Origin: Galbula dea
Lineage: Eukaryota; Chordata; Aves; Piciformes; Galbulidae
DNA: 64,000 nt
Assembly (NCBI GenBank): GCA_013399015.1
Contig: VWZX01002700.1
Coordinates: forward strand, 434,001-498,000
Direction of reading: 5' to 3'
The notes beneath the pieces were generated by a model, which saw only the letters and a program-made list of their open reading frames with translations, was not told the DNA's origin and searched no databases. The position numbers and the translations under genes are program-made. Of this stretch, positions 1 through 12,600 are shown one piece after another; positions within the stretch are counted from its first letter, which is position 1, and every line of letters starts with the position of its first letter.

Positions 1-2749
1 TAGCCCTGTGCTTCACTTCTCTGGTCTGCTAGGCTGTGGCTTCTAAGTCTGAAAGGCAGAATCTGAAAAGCATTGGCAGCTTCCCAAAGAAGTGAGGTAG
101 CTGCCCAGGTGCATCTGCCCCCCTCAGTCTGGTCTCTAATGTTGTGGGCAACGTAAGGTAGGGCAGTACCAGTGTCTGGATATTGCAGTCTCAAGGATAG
201 ATGCAGCCCTGGGGGGAGTAATGGTTACCTGGGCCTGGAGATTCTCATTTTTGTAGAGAGCAGAGCTGTGGGTTATGTGCTTCCTGAATTTCCTTGCAGC
301 TTTAAATACTGTGAAGGAAGGCAGCAGAGTTCTGATTCTGTCCAACTTCCCCCTGGGGTTTCTTGGTGTTGGGCTTGGTCTTGCACTGTGAAGTGGCCAG
401 TAAAGGCACAGAGGGGCACATCTATATGTTGGGGTGCAAGAAGGCTGTCAATACCTGCATGAGTACTGCACCCTGCCTGCTGCTGCTTCATCTGAGCAGA
501 CAGTGCACACAGGAACTTGGTTATCCTCCCTGCTGTACAGGGTCTTTGGGTGTTGAGTTTGTCAGCTCTTCTGGCAGCACCAAGAAAATGAGGAGTCTCT
601 TTGAAAGGGACTCACTGAGATGGGCTGCAGCAGACAGCAGTGCTCAGAAGGGCAGCAGGGTAAAGATGCATGGATTTTAAACATGAGCACTGGGATTTAC
701 ATCATGGCCATGTTGACTTGTCAGTTCTTGTGTATCTTGTTTGGTACTCTTCATTAAGGCATCCAGACTTGACTGCAGTGATCTTTTTTTTCCTGAACCT
801 AGTTCTAAGAGATCAAAGCTTAAGGTACTGTTGTCTCACCAGCTTGAAGTTGGCCGAGAAACTTGAGTGGTGAATGTTTCAAAGGTAAATTCTTACTTGT
901 GGTGCAAGTCTGTCAGAGCTGGAATTAAGGCAAGGATTAGAAGTTGCATATGCAATCAGTAGACACTGATGTGCTGTCACAGTGCAGGGTGATGGTAGAT
1001 GAAAGCTGAAAGGTATTTAAGAATTGATAAAAGGGAATTTTTATTGCAAGTTGTTGTTGTAAGTTTAGTCAAACTTTCAAGAATTGTTTGACCTGGTTTT
1101 TCATGTTCTGGGAGTGGTTGGAGGTCTGGCTGAACAGAGGCCCAGCAGGGCATTTGCTGTGCTCAGGAGGGATCTCCAAGCCTAAAGCTTCTTACCTAGG
1201 GTGGGCATGTCTACAGCTGTGCTAAACTGGAAGTTAAAACTGGGAAGTTAAAGCATGGATCTCACATCCCTCTTAGGCCTTACACATAAGTCAGTTACCT
1301 ATGGCTGAAGCTAGAGAAAACCTCCAGAAGGCTATGGTGGAGTTGTCCCCAAGGGGGTTCCTGGGCCATCTTCTGAAGGCCCTTGTGAGGAGCCAGGCCA
1401 CTGCCTGCTCAGCTGCCAGATTAGTCAGTGCTGCTCTTGTGGAGAACAGCATGTGTCAGTGCAGCCTGTGAGCCAGCATGGTCTTGCAGAGCAGGTCTCT
1501 CTTGCTTCTTGTAAGGTCACTTGAGTAACTGTTTTGTTGGGAAGCCTTCTTTGAACCCTGAGGCTTTTCTCAGTCTCGCAGCTTGGCCCAAACACGGGCC
1601 CTGCCTCACGACAGTTCTGCCCAGGAACAGTTCCAGGTTTTGGTGCGCTCTGTTGAACAGCTCCCAGGGCTTGCTTCTGACCTGCCACTCTAGCAGCAGT
1701 CCCTAGCTGGGAATTTGGGCCTCTTGAGCAAAGCAAACTCCCTGGCAGTGTGCACACAGCTCTGTACAGCACGGACTAGGACTTTCCAGGGCAGAAGGTG
1801 GGTTTGGGGAGATGGATACTAGTAGAATAGAGCTGGAGAACTTTTCCCTGTGCCTTCAGCTGCTTATTCTGATCCCTTGGAAATAAAAAGTGTTGGGTAG
1901 TGCTTGCACCTCCCAAGCTCTGGTCCTGGACAAAGTAGCTACTTTGATTCAAAAGCATCGAGTTTCAGTGACCCTCAAGTTTTCAGTGTGCCAAGAGCAA
2001 GGCCTTGTGCAGGGAAGTCCTGGGTCCTAGGAAGCAGAGATCTGCTCACCAGCAACCTGTTGCCTTGGCCCTGCTGCGCTTAGCCATTGCCCTTGGCACC
2101 AGGCTCTAGTGTCTGCATCTCACTCTCGCCTTGCAATCTTCTAGTGCATTCTGGAGGCTCCTGCTGCTAACAGTGGCATTATACCGCACATTAGCTTTTA
2201 TCGCTGCTCTGTTAACATCCTCACTGGAGATGAGTGCTGCGAAATGCTCTGGGTTGCTATGGGGAGGCTGCCAAAGCAGGCTCTTAGAGCTCTGCCCTCT
2301 CGCAGGAGTCGTTCTTGCTCAAGTCAATCACTGAATCGGGCTGACTGAGGGAAGGGAAACAAAAAGCTTGTATGGGTATGTTTCCAGCTGTCTGTGTAAC
2401 TGCTGGTGCAAATGGTGCATACAGTTGTGTGCTGTCAAGGGGACATGCTTGTCTGAGCCGAGCCTGTTTTATCTGACCTGCTTCTTTGCAGGGAGGTATC
2501 CCCGAATTTTGAATGTGTATCTGTGTGATGCTTTAATTCCTTTTTGCTGTGCCTGAGGAGGACAGTGTCAATGTGGCATCAGGACTGAAGAAATCTGCAA
2601 GCTTAAGAGATAAAAAGGAAGGCAGGGCATTTTGAGTCTGACCTTGGTCAGAGCAGGTGGGACACGGGGCAAGGGCAGGAGCCGGCCAGGCTCCCCAGCA
2701 GCCGTGGGCTGAAGCTGGGAGATGCCAGGAGCTTGTGGGAAGTGCCTCA
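1..2749. other. Non-coding DNA, probable intron or 5' flank of DLGAP4
   Basis: I see no coding exon, RNA gene or transposon in this stretch. All open frames are short, lack recognisable protein similarity and are not bounded by convincing splice sites. The + strand is visibly rich in T and G, as in the rest of the first 33 kb. That is the bias expected on the non-template strand of a transcribed region. Assignment to DLGAP4 rests only on that gene being the next one downstream in the right orientation. Confidence 0.4.
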
Positions 2750-3250
2750 AAGTGGCACCTTCACGGCTGCGTGACTCGGACACGGATCGTCCCGCTCCTG
2801 CCGTCTCTGCGGAAGCCTCTGGGGTGGCTCCGTGTTGTTGCTGAAGCTGTGTGGCTTCAGCCCCGCTGTCTCTGCCCGGGTGGGGTGCCTGGCCCTGCCG
2901 CGGGGCCTTTATTTCCCCGCGGGCCACAGTCTGCCCCCGGCAGCCCAGAGCAGGGGCGGGAGGGCGGCCGCGGCCCCCGGGCCCCAGCCCAGGCTGGGCG
3001 GTGCCGCCCGCGCTTTCCGGCTAGCGCTCTTTGCAGCAGGCCGTAGGGCGCGGTGACGGCCGGGCCGGGGTCGCCTTCCCCCCGGGCGGAGGGGTGCGCC
3101 GGCCCGCAGACTCTCCGGCCTTCGACGGCTGTTCCGGTTACAGGAAGGGAGCTCTGAGCGATTGCGCTGCCTCCGCGGCCAGTGCGGGCAGGAGCGGGAG
3201 CGGTGTGCGGGGCACGCCCCCGACAGAGGCAGCCCCGCGCATTCCGCTGG
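2750..3250. promoter_or_regulatory. CpG island, candidate promoter
   Basis: CpG dinucleotides, scarce on both sides, become dense here, with GGGCGG-type boxes and runs of CCGCGG-like sequence, and stop abruptly at the minisatellite that follows. No TATA box is evident. In birds such islands usually mark transcription starts, so this is a candidate alternative promoter for DLGAP4. I could not find a convincing first exon with a strong donor, so the direction and the gene served are not established. It is not followed by recognisable CR1 sequence, unlike the GC-rich block at 22.7-23.1 kb. Confidence 0.6.
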
Positions 3251-3637
3251 GTGGTAGCGATGTCAGGGGCAGGCAGGGTGCTCCCCTCCTCTTCTGATGG
3301 ATGACAGCGATGTCAGGGACAGGCAGGGTGCTCCCCTCCTCTCCTGATGGGTGACAGCGATGTCAGGGACAGGCAGGGTGCTCCCCTCCACTCTTGGTGG
3401 GTGACAGCGATGTCAGGGGCAGGCAGGGTGCTCCCCTCCTCTCCTGATGGGTGACAGCGATGTCGGGGCAGGCAGGGTGCTCCCCTCCACTCTTGGTGGG
3501 TGACAGCGATGTCAGGGGCAGGTAGGGTGCTCCCATCCACTTTTGGTGGGTGATAGTGATGTCAGGGGCAGTCTGGATGTTCCCCGTGGGTGACAGCAAT
3601 GTCAGGGGCAGGCAGCATGCTCTGTTCCACTCCTGCC
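3251..3637. repeat. 50-bp minisatellite, about eight units
   Basis: Direct tandem units begin at 3251, 3301, 3351, 3401, 3451, 3500, 3550 and 3590. Each starts GTGACAGCGATGTCAGGG or a close variant, followed by a CAGGCAGGGTGCTCCC-like segment. The first six units are 49-50 bp and very similar. Unit 7 is shortened to 40 bp and unit 8 is more divergent. Two alternating tails (CTCCTGATGG and CTCTTGGTGG types) suggest duplication of a two-unit block. Long frames on the - strand across it are a by-product of the repeat. Confidence 0.95.
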
Positions 3638-6600
3638 CCGTTCTCTGTGCTGTGGAGCACACAGAGGAAACCCTCCCTAACCTGTTATCCTGTGTGTTAA
3701 GCAACAGCAAGCTGTAAAAAGTGAGGATGAAAGTGTCTGTCTGTCTTTTTCCCCTCTTCAGAGTGCTGTGCTTGGCCCTGTCTGACAGCAGACTGCCAGC
3801 TGTCCCCCAGCAGCCTCAGGCACAGGGCAGAGCTCCTGATTCCCACAGCACACGTTATTCCACGCAGGAGTCCCGTGGAGTCAGTGAAGTTCCCATGAGC
3901 TGGCTGTGGTAGAGCAAAACAGCTCAGACTGAGTCCTCCTTGAATCAAAGGACAGAACTGGGCCAGCCATTTAGGCTACTGGTGGTGTGACAGCAGCAAA
4001 CTTTGAAGCACTGTCTGCTTTCTTGTGGCACTGTGATTTGTGCACTTACCTTTGATTTATTTTTTTCAAGGGCTCTGAATATCTTGGGTGCTGGAGGAGG
4101 CAGCTCTAAAAATAACTTGAGGCTGGTTATTTCCAGAGTTGTCATTTCTGTTTCTCTCAGGTTGCTTTCCATTCTGCAGCCAATGTCCTTTTCAAGTGCT
4201 GCAAGTCCTGGTTCATACAGAAAAGCATGGTTTGTGCTCCCTTCTAGTTCTTGTTCTGTTAGCAAACATGCATTGGGGATCCGTTCAGACAGCAGCTGGA
4301 TGTGAGTGCATTCTGGGTGAGTGAGTTCACTTACCAGGAACACTGAGGCAAGAAAGAACTACAGAAAAATGAACTCAAACCTTTTTGGAGGGGAGAACTC
4401 TAGCCTGTGAAAAGGGGAGCTGCTCAGGTGCTGCCCTGCAGAAGGAAGCATGCAGGCATGTGTGCATCTGCAGTTTGAAGCAGCTGTGTTCACAAGTGCC
4501 AGTGGCTTAAGGAAGTCCTGCTGCCTCATTTCTCAGAAGTGTGCTGCAGGATGGCTCATTTTTAATGGCTGGGTGAATCCTTGCAGGAACCCCAGTCACT
4601 GGTAATGCCTGAAGTCCTGCTGCTGCACCTGAAACGTTTTAGCAGACCTAGGTAGGAGCTGGTAAAGTGTTGTGTACAGCCTCCCTTGGATGGATTGTGC
4701 CTGGGAACTGCTGCTGCTGCAGTTGTTGAAAGTACCTCATCTATTTTATGGTATTTGTTGTGGTGTTGAGCATCACTTTTTAAAGCTGCCTCAGTTTTAG
4801 CCAGCTGTTACCCTGTTACTGCCCAGCCTCCACAAGCCATGAGCTCACCAATACTAGGGACCAGTGTGCTCTGCTTCCCTTTCTAGGAGGGACAGGCCTC
4901 TCTTTCCCACTGGATTGCAGGAGAAGAGCAGAATAGGTCTGCTCACTGGAGTCAGGAACGTGCCCAATATCACTGCTTGGAGCTGCTGTGTTGGGTGCAG
5001 CTCTCCTCAGTCCAGGTGACCTGACTTCATGCTCTGGCTTACACCTTCAGGTTTGCTTTCTTAGAAAGGGTAACCTAAGCTTATTTATGGACTGCTTAGG
5101 CTCTTAGGTTTGTTTGAGAAAAGAAAAATGCTGTAAATGTACACATGGGTGTAGCTGGTATTTAATGGGATGAATCTATAGGCAAAGTAGAGGTGCCCAA
5201 GGCTTAAAGCCTGCTTATGGCATTCTGTGAATGGCTGCTCTGCCCTGGAGACTTCCTGCTAGCTTTGTGTTGCTCCAGGCCACACTAGAGCAATGCAGCA
5301 GTTGCCTTATCTCTGGCCCTGCAGCAAGTGCTTCCTGATTACCATGCACTGCCAGGTGGAGAGTGGAGATCAGTCAGTGTCAGATTTGCCTTAACATGGC
5401 TCCAGCAGCACCATAACGATTTAACTGATTCTGGCAGATTCCTCCTCTATGTCCCTCATTGATTTGGAGGTTGAAAACAACACAGTTCAGATACCTACAG
5501 GGTCCAGATCTTGTTCATATCATCTGTTTCAAATCCTGAATGTGCTCCATCCACAGAGGTAGAGCCTTGGCTGGCACGAGCCCTTGTGGCTTGGGGGCCC
5601 TGGGTTGGTTTCTGTGTTGTCCCCACAGAGGGGTATGCTAACTGCAGCAAGTTGAAAGGCACTTGGGAGGCTTTGCTTGAGCATGATGGGCTGAGAAGCT
5701 TCCTAAAGCCATTGGCAGGCTGCAGTGGAAAGGAGAGCTTGATGTGAGGGGAGAGGAAAAATTATCTCTCTGGTTCAGGATGTGCTCAGTGAGCTGGGAA
5801 AGAAGGCAGTGATGTCATGGGATTTCCAGCCTAGAAGGGCTCTTTTATACTTAGCCTTGGTTTGAGGCTTTTAGGTTCACCTGGCAGACTAAGAGCAACA
5901 TTTTTATTGTTGGAATTATGTTCTTTATTACAGCTGCTCTTCTTTCTGTCAATTACTATGATTCCAGTCACAAAAGAGCCTTCTTGTTCTAATTGGCCTC
6001 CTCTGGTTCAGATTCAGTTGTGTTGCTGTCACCATGGAGACAGCAGTGATGTCACAAGCTGTGGCACTGCTGAAAAGTGGCTAGGAGGCAGTTATTACTG
6101 TTCCACCTCACCCCATCCACCCCAGTAAGCAGGAGCTGGGAGGGGAAAGCAGACCAGCTCAATAGGTTGATGGGAAGACAGTTTTTAAATGAGCCTGAAT
6201 TACAGCTGCCTCAGTAGTGATGGCAGAAGAGGTGTAATGTAGCCACTCCCTGAAACTGCCTTCACTGGTGTCTGCCACTGAGCTCATTTGCTTCAAATAA
6301 ATAAAGGGCAGGCAGCCCAAGGTCTGCAGCTATTGCTGTGCTGCTTCCCCTGAGCCCTGGCAACAAACAGTTGTGATGCTAAAAACCCAAGTACCCACTA
6401 GGCTGTGTTCCAGGTACAGCCTGCTGGGCTGGGTGCTGGATAAAAGGTAATACTGAGCTTGTCTCAGTACCTCTGGCATGAGACAGAAAAGCTGACATAT
6501 CACTAGGGTGGCAGTTTCAGGAACTTTTGGGGAGTCTTTTGCCTTTCCAGCACTTCTCTGACAGCTGTTTCCACTGTGGGAATAGTTAAGCACATAATGG

Positions 6601-9600
6601 GGTAACTGGGCTGCTGAGAGCTATGCAATGAGATAGTGAAAGCCAACAGGATTGGACTTGTGTGAGCTCAGTGGAGATGGTAGCGTAGCAGAGAACTGGG
6701 CTGTTTCATGACTAATTCTGCACTTTGCCCAAAAGCTGGGAATTTCCTTCTTGTTTGCTGAGATGCCATGCCTTGGCACCACAAGAGCTGCCTGTGAGGG
6801 ATGTTCTGTGTGGTCTCTTCCAGCCATTTATCCTCACCTTTACCCATTTGCTGCATGGGGTCTGCCTGAGAGAGGACACAGTGTGCTTGATGCTGTGCCT
6901 TGAGCTGTCCCAGCCTACTCAGATATTAACCCATCTGATTAATGGGAGGCAAGACAGTCTTCTGCCTGACCTGGCCAGCAGGTAGCTATTGCTTTCCAAC
7001 TGTTTATCCTTTTGGATAAAGGGGCTTTGTCACAGCTATCACAGAAGCATCTTATCTTTAACTTTTTCGGTTCTGTTGGGCAGGGGCATGCACATTTCCC
7101 CTGGGTGGGGTGTGTCTGGACTGAGATTGGGCTCCTCTCACTGCCGGGTGCTGACCCCTGCTGCTCAGCAGGGACCCTGGGCGCTGGACCTGCAGCTGCT
7201 CTGGGTTGTGATCTGTTAGGGCTGGCACTTGGCTTGGCAAGCACAGCAGTGCATCTTCTCCTTCATACTTCGCTTGTTTTAAGCAGCCTTGTGTGCAGAC
7301 AAAGGGGGTGAAGTGTCATGTACTATGGAAGCTGAAACAAGTTGACTTTTTTGGGGTGAGAGAAGTTTCTGGCTGTCTTCCTGAGAGGATCAAAACAGGT
7401 TCCCAGCAGCTTTGCTGACAGACTCCTCTTTTTCTCATGTATCCTCTGAGTTGCTGGCCTTTTGAGATGAAAGGCTAGAGCAGCTCCTAGCATGAAGACA
7501 ATGTGATTTTCACCATGTCTGTTCCCTGGAGCCCCTGAGAAACGTCCTGTTTAGGGGGGAAATGTGTCTGAAAGGCCAATTGCATTAGAATCCTGTTCAT
7601 TTGTAGTGCTGTTGATCTTAAAGCAGCTAACTCTCTGGCCAAGAATGCTCAAACCTGCTTTTTAACCAACACTGGTTACAAACTGTAGAGGGTAGGATGT
7701 GTTTTAGTTCTCTCCTGACACTAGCCACATCGCTCCTGATTGCCACCATGGCTCTGGAGCAACCCACACCAAGGTTACTTGTCTCAAACTTGTAGCACTG
7801 CTGTTACTACAGAGAAGCAAATGAATGGGTAAAGGTCTAAGATGGGAATTTAGGGCTCCAGTTTGCAGGCAGATGTCATTCAGGAAGGGAGTTAAAAGCT
7901 CATCTCCAAATTACACATGCTTTAGAAGTCTAGCTCTATTTTTAGCATGCTTTCAGTTTTCAGTGTATAGAAAGCTACCTCCTTTATGAGGAGGGGAAGG
8001 TGAAGTTTCCCTTCCTACAGCAAAACAGCTACTTCCAGAGTATTTTGAGATTTCCATTAAAGGCTATGAATGCTTCCTAGAAGGAAACTGGTCCTTCTGT
8101 CCTTACTCATGGGCTTGTCCAAACAGTTAACCCCAGCAGATTCCTTTCTTCCATGAGCAAGTTGCTGTGAAGTGGCTTCTTTCAGAGTAAGACTCTGCAT
8201 GGAGTTTATTCCCTAAACTTGTCTGTGCTCTAGAGGGTTAACTGGGGGTAGTTCTGTGGATGAGTCCATGGTCTGATGCTCTCAGTTGCTCTTTTCTTAT
8301 GCCAGTGGTGACTTTTGGCAGACTGGAAGGCCAGGTATACATCAGATAATCTGACCACCATATGATTTCTGCTGTGGGCTCTGGATAGCCCATTCTAGGT
8401 AGTGCTTGGTAGAAGGTGCTGCTTTTGTACCCCTGACTTGCAAGAATAAGAAGAACCTGACTGAAGTAATGTTTCTCTGTGGGGGAGCCTGGAAGCCCTT
8501 CTCCCTTCCCCACTGCTTTTAACAGGTACCTTGCTGGGGAGGAATGATGTCATCCAGCTCTGGCATGGGCTGAACAGGGGCAGCTCTCTTGAGTGACCAG
8601 TCTCTGGGTGCTGCTTTCTGCTTGGCCTTTCCAAAGGGAAATAGGTCATTGTAGAGTTATTTGGGGAGCAAGAAGTCAGGAAGAGAGGCAGAGTTCCCCT
8701 CCTCTCTGCAGAGGCCAGTGCATCAGGTCTCCTTGCTCCTGGTCTGCAGCCTCTTACCTCCTTCCATCAGCAGGGCCACGCTGACCACCTTGGACCTCAG
8801 TGCAGGTGCTGTAGCCTTGCAGTGGCACTGTCTGACATCCTCTTCCCCCAGGCCAAACCCTTTCCCTCAGTGTTTGCAGGTCTCTGCACTCCCTCAGACT
8901 TGGCTGACATCATGATGCACCTACAGGAGGAAAAGCTGAGGTGTTAGCCCAGGCAGGCTGAGTGCCTGAGGATGGGAAGGAGGATATAAACCTAATTCTC
9001 TGGGAATGAATGTGTTCTGCTGAGTTCTCTCAAATTTAGACTTCAGGGCACAAACCTGTCATTCAAAGAGGATTTTAGAAGATCCCTTTCTGGAAGATGG
9101 TCACTTCCAGCATGGGAAGCAGTATCCAAACTTAAAAGGGAAGCAGGAGCGAGCAGTGGCAATTGTTGCAGAGTAACTGCAGAGTGTCAGATGCTAAGGG
9201 AAGTGATGTTCCTGCCTGCAAGATAAGGTAGGGAAAATTGCTACAATTTGTTTGGGCATCTTTCCAGTTCCAGGCCTTCTTTCAGCAGCAGTTGGTTAAG
9301 GGTTGTGACACCAAGTGCTTGTTCAGATTGGAAGGCAAAAGATTGCATGCTGCAAGCCAGGACCTGGAGAGGCAAATCAAGCTGTGTGATCTCTGATAAA
9401 GACTTGGAAACTAGAGCTGCCTGATCCTGTAGCAGCAAGGGCCATGGATAGCTGCTGAAAGGTAAACAGAGCTGCTGCAAACATCACCCAGAGGTGGAGG
9501 CCAGGGACATAGGATTATGCTGAAGGCACACTGTTACAGAGAACAGCAGATGCTCCAGCTGGCAGGTGCTCTGAAGTAGATGGCTAAAAGTGAAGTTCCT

Positions 9601-12600
9601 GAAAGGATGCCTTGGAAGCCCCAGGTTCCACCTAGCTAAGCTGCCGTGCTTCAGAACAACAGAGCAGGACTTCTTTATTGGGGTCTCTTTTCTTAGTGAC
9701 TGCTGGTCAAGGAGTGGCAAAAAGATAGTGGAATCCTTTGCTTTGCTCTTTGTCTTGTCCATTCTTTTCTAACCTCTCAGCAGAAGGAAGGTGCCTCAGT
9801 GAACCAAGGTCTGTGCTTGCCAGGGCTCCTTTCACTTGCCCTGAGCACTGCTTACTGGTGTGGTGTCCTCTGCAGGGCAAACAAAGTGGACAAGGATAGC
9901 ACTTGTATGCATTCAGTCTAGAGATCTCCTTGTGTAGCTGGCAGTGACACACTTCAAGGATGTGAATCACTCCTGTGTCAGTGGTGTTTGCATATTTTTG
10001 GCAAAGTTGAGCCCCTGTGGTTTGTGCAGCACTGAGAAACTTTAAAGCTAGAAGGGAAGCATAGCTAGGTACTCCTGTCAGATGCATCTCTTGTTCTGAA
10101 CTCCTCCTGGTGCTGAAAGCTAAACTGTCAGTTTAGCTTCACCAGTGTTATGACTGGCTGGTGCCTAGATCCTAGATTGCAGGAGGCTTGTGTGTAGCTG
10201 CTAAGCTTGAAAACCTGCAGAGCTGGCCCCAGAGGCAGTGTCAACTCCTGCAGTAAGTGTCCCCAGAAGCCACAGCTCAGGCTCAAGCCCTTCCCAGGTT
10301 TCTGTGGAGGGTGAATGTATGCAGAAGGAAGCTGGGCTGGGCTGGCTTAGGAAATACTGTGCACTCTGTGCTGGGATATGGACAGACCTCTGGCCATGTA
10401 TTGGCTGCTCTCTCCACACAGCTGGCTTCAGGTTCCCTCCAACCTTCCTGATTTGAGGGGACAGTGGAAGCTCTTTGGTTGGCCTCTTGTGCTGAGGCTC
10501 TCTGAGCCTGTTCATCCATGCCACAGCTGACTGATGCCAAACTCAGCACTGCTCTTGACTGAGTGTGGCTGCTTCTGGCTGCCTGCACTTGGAGTTTGTC
10601 TTATGCAATGTGTGGAGGCCCAGTGAGCAGGGCTGGCAGGCTGCTGGGGGAGTCTCCTTCTGGGAAGCTCTGACTGCAGATTGCAGCTCCATGGGCTGAT
10701 CCTTTGGCTGCTGTTTTTCTGCATCTCTAAGTGGTGAAGATCAGATCTAGGCTTTTCACATAGCTACAGGCATAAATGCAGGAAGGAAATGGGGCAGCAG
10801 CACCTGCTGAAGGGGGAGTTTGGCATATGGGAACTCTGGACTCTGCCAGCTTCTGCATGTTCTAGTATCAGAGTTCCTTTTTCCTCTCTGGGTGAGATTT
10901 ATGAACCAATTTCTTAGCTGGCTTTATGGTGAAGTCTCATTGATAAAACAAGTGAGTTTCCTTAATACCTAGGAGTCTCTGATGAGGAGGCTTAATTGTT
11001 CTTGTATTGACAAAGCAGGATGCTTAACAGCACATCTGAACTGGTACTTAGTAGCCTGGCAGGTACCAGGGCATGAAAACCTGGGCCACTGTTCTGAAGG
11101 ATGCTGAGATGAAAGTACTGAGCTCAGGTGCTGTGGTTCCAGCTCTGCACATGCTCCTTAGTCCAGTTGGCTTCACTCTGTGTGTGGAGGTTGTGGCAGG
11201 ATTTCTTGCCTTGAGAGGCAGCAAGTGTTTGCTTCTCACCTCGTTAGGCTGCAGTCTGCAGCACTCACTGGCACTGGGAGGGGGCACAACTGGGTTGACT
11301 TATGTAGGGAAACCTATGCCTAGCTGTGGTTCTGGGGTTTTGGAGTGTAATCTCCCTCCATTGTTCTGAGTTGTGCCTTGTTTGGATCTTGGGTTCAGGT
11401 TTTCTTGTTCCCTGGCACCTTCTGAGAGCCGGCAAGTCAAACTCCCTCTGCTAAGGGGCTGACCACAGAATGGCAGTGGGACAGCATGGGCTGGAGTCTG
11501 ACTGACAGCCAGACTTACAGCCACTTCAGAAGCAATCACAGCTCCATGCTACTGCTCCTTGGACTGCATTGCTCTCACATGCATACCTGGTGGAAGCTGA
11601 TGACTCTGCTGATGCTAATGCACAGAGGATTTGCATTGTGCATGCTGAAATCTAAGGGAAGCTCCAACCAACTTTAATGTTTTGAAGCTTCTTGCGTCTA
11701 ATGTGCAAGAACCAAAGCCTAAAGCAGATTTGTTCTGGCAGGGACTGCTGGATTAAACCATAAAGCAATGCTCTCCTTAGATTCCTGAGAGCATTCTCTG
11801 ATAACATCCTGGAGTCAGGAGCTGCAAGATCATTTGCTTCCTGCAACCCATGTCTAGCTTTAAATGCTGCTGTGCTTCTCTCTGTTCAGAGTGCTATAGG
11901 TGGTAATGAGGAGGGGCTGCAACTGTAATCTGGCTGGGCAGGAAAAGGACAGAACATCCTAGAATGCAACTTTCTGATGAAACAAGTAGCACTCTGGTGT
12001 AGCAAGGCTTCCAGTCTTTGGGGGAGTTCAGGCTGTGTTCAAGTTCCCTTGGATCATGCCCATACTTCGAGATCTCTGTAGAAGCAAGTCTAGAGAAAGA
12101 GCAGGCTGGAGCTCTAAGCCAGTCAGTTGAAGGGTGGGTTTCGTTTGGATGGTGGTACTCAGCTTCCCAGTGCACTCTTGACCATTCCTGAGATGGGGTG
12201 TGTGCAAACACATCTCACTGGGCAGGGGTGGTGCTCCTGTGCAGAAGTTAGCAGCTCACTCAGAAACCTGCAGTGGCTGTGTCTAGCCATTCCTCCTGCA
12301 CTGCTAGACCATGTGAACTCTCTCCCTTAATTCTGAAGGGAAAGCACTTTGAAAAGTGTCTCAAACTGAATAGTCCTGGGGGAGAGAGACTGCTGTGCCA
12401 CAGACATGTGTCCTGTCAGTGGTTCTGGGGGTGTGCTGTGTTTGTTCCATACAGCCCTGGCTCTCAGGAAAGGTGCTGCTTAAATTAACAGAATAGTAAT
12501 ATTTGTACTGCAAATTGCCCTAGGCTTGCTTTCCTCACCTGGAGAGACCACAAACTATGTGGATCTTAATGTCCTCTACTTCGTTAGCTGACTGTTAATA

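Noticed and set aside
3313..3710. Repetitive - strand frames coding LPxTSLSPT-type repeats
   Set aside because: They are produced by the 50-bp minisatellite; a 50-bp unit shifts frame each copy, so frames in several phases appear.
6890..6930. Frame starting MLCLELSQP, similar to the short-isoform DLGAP4 start known from mammals
   Set aside because: It has no phase 1 donor following it and the similarity stops after five residues; chance is enough.
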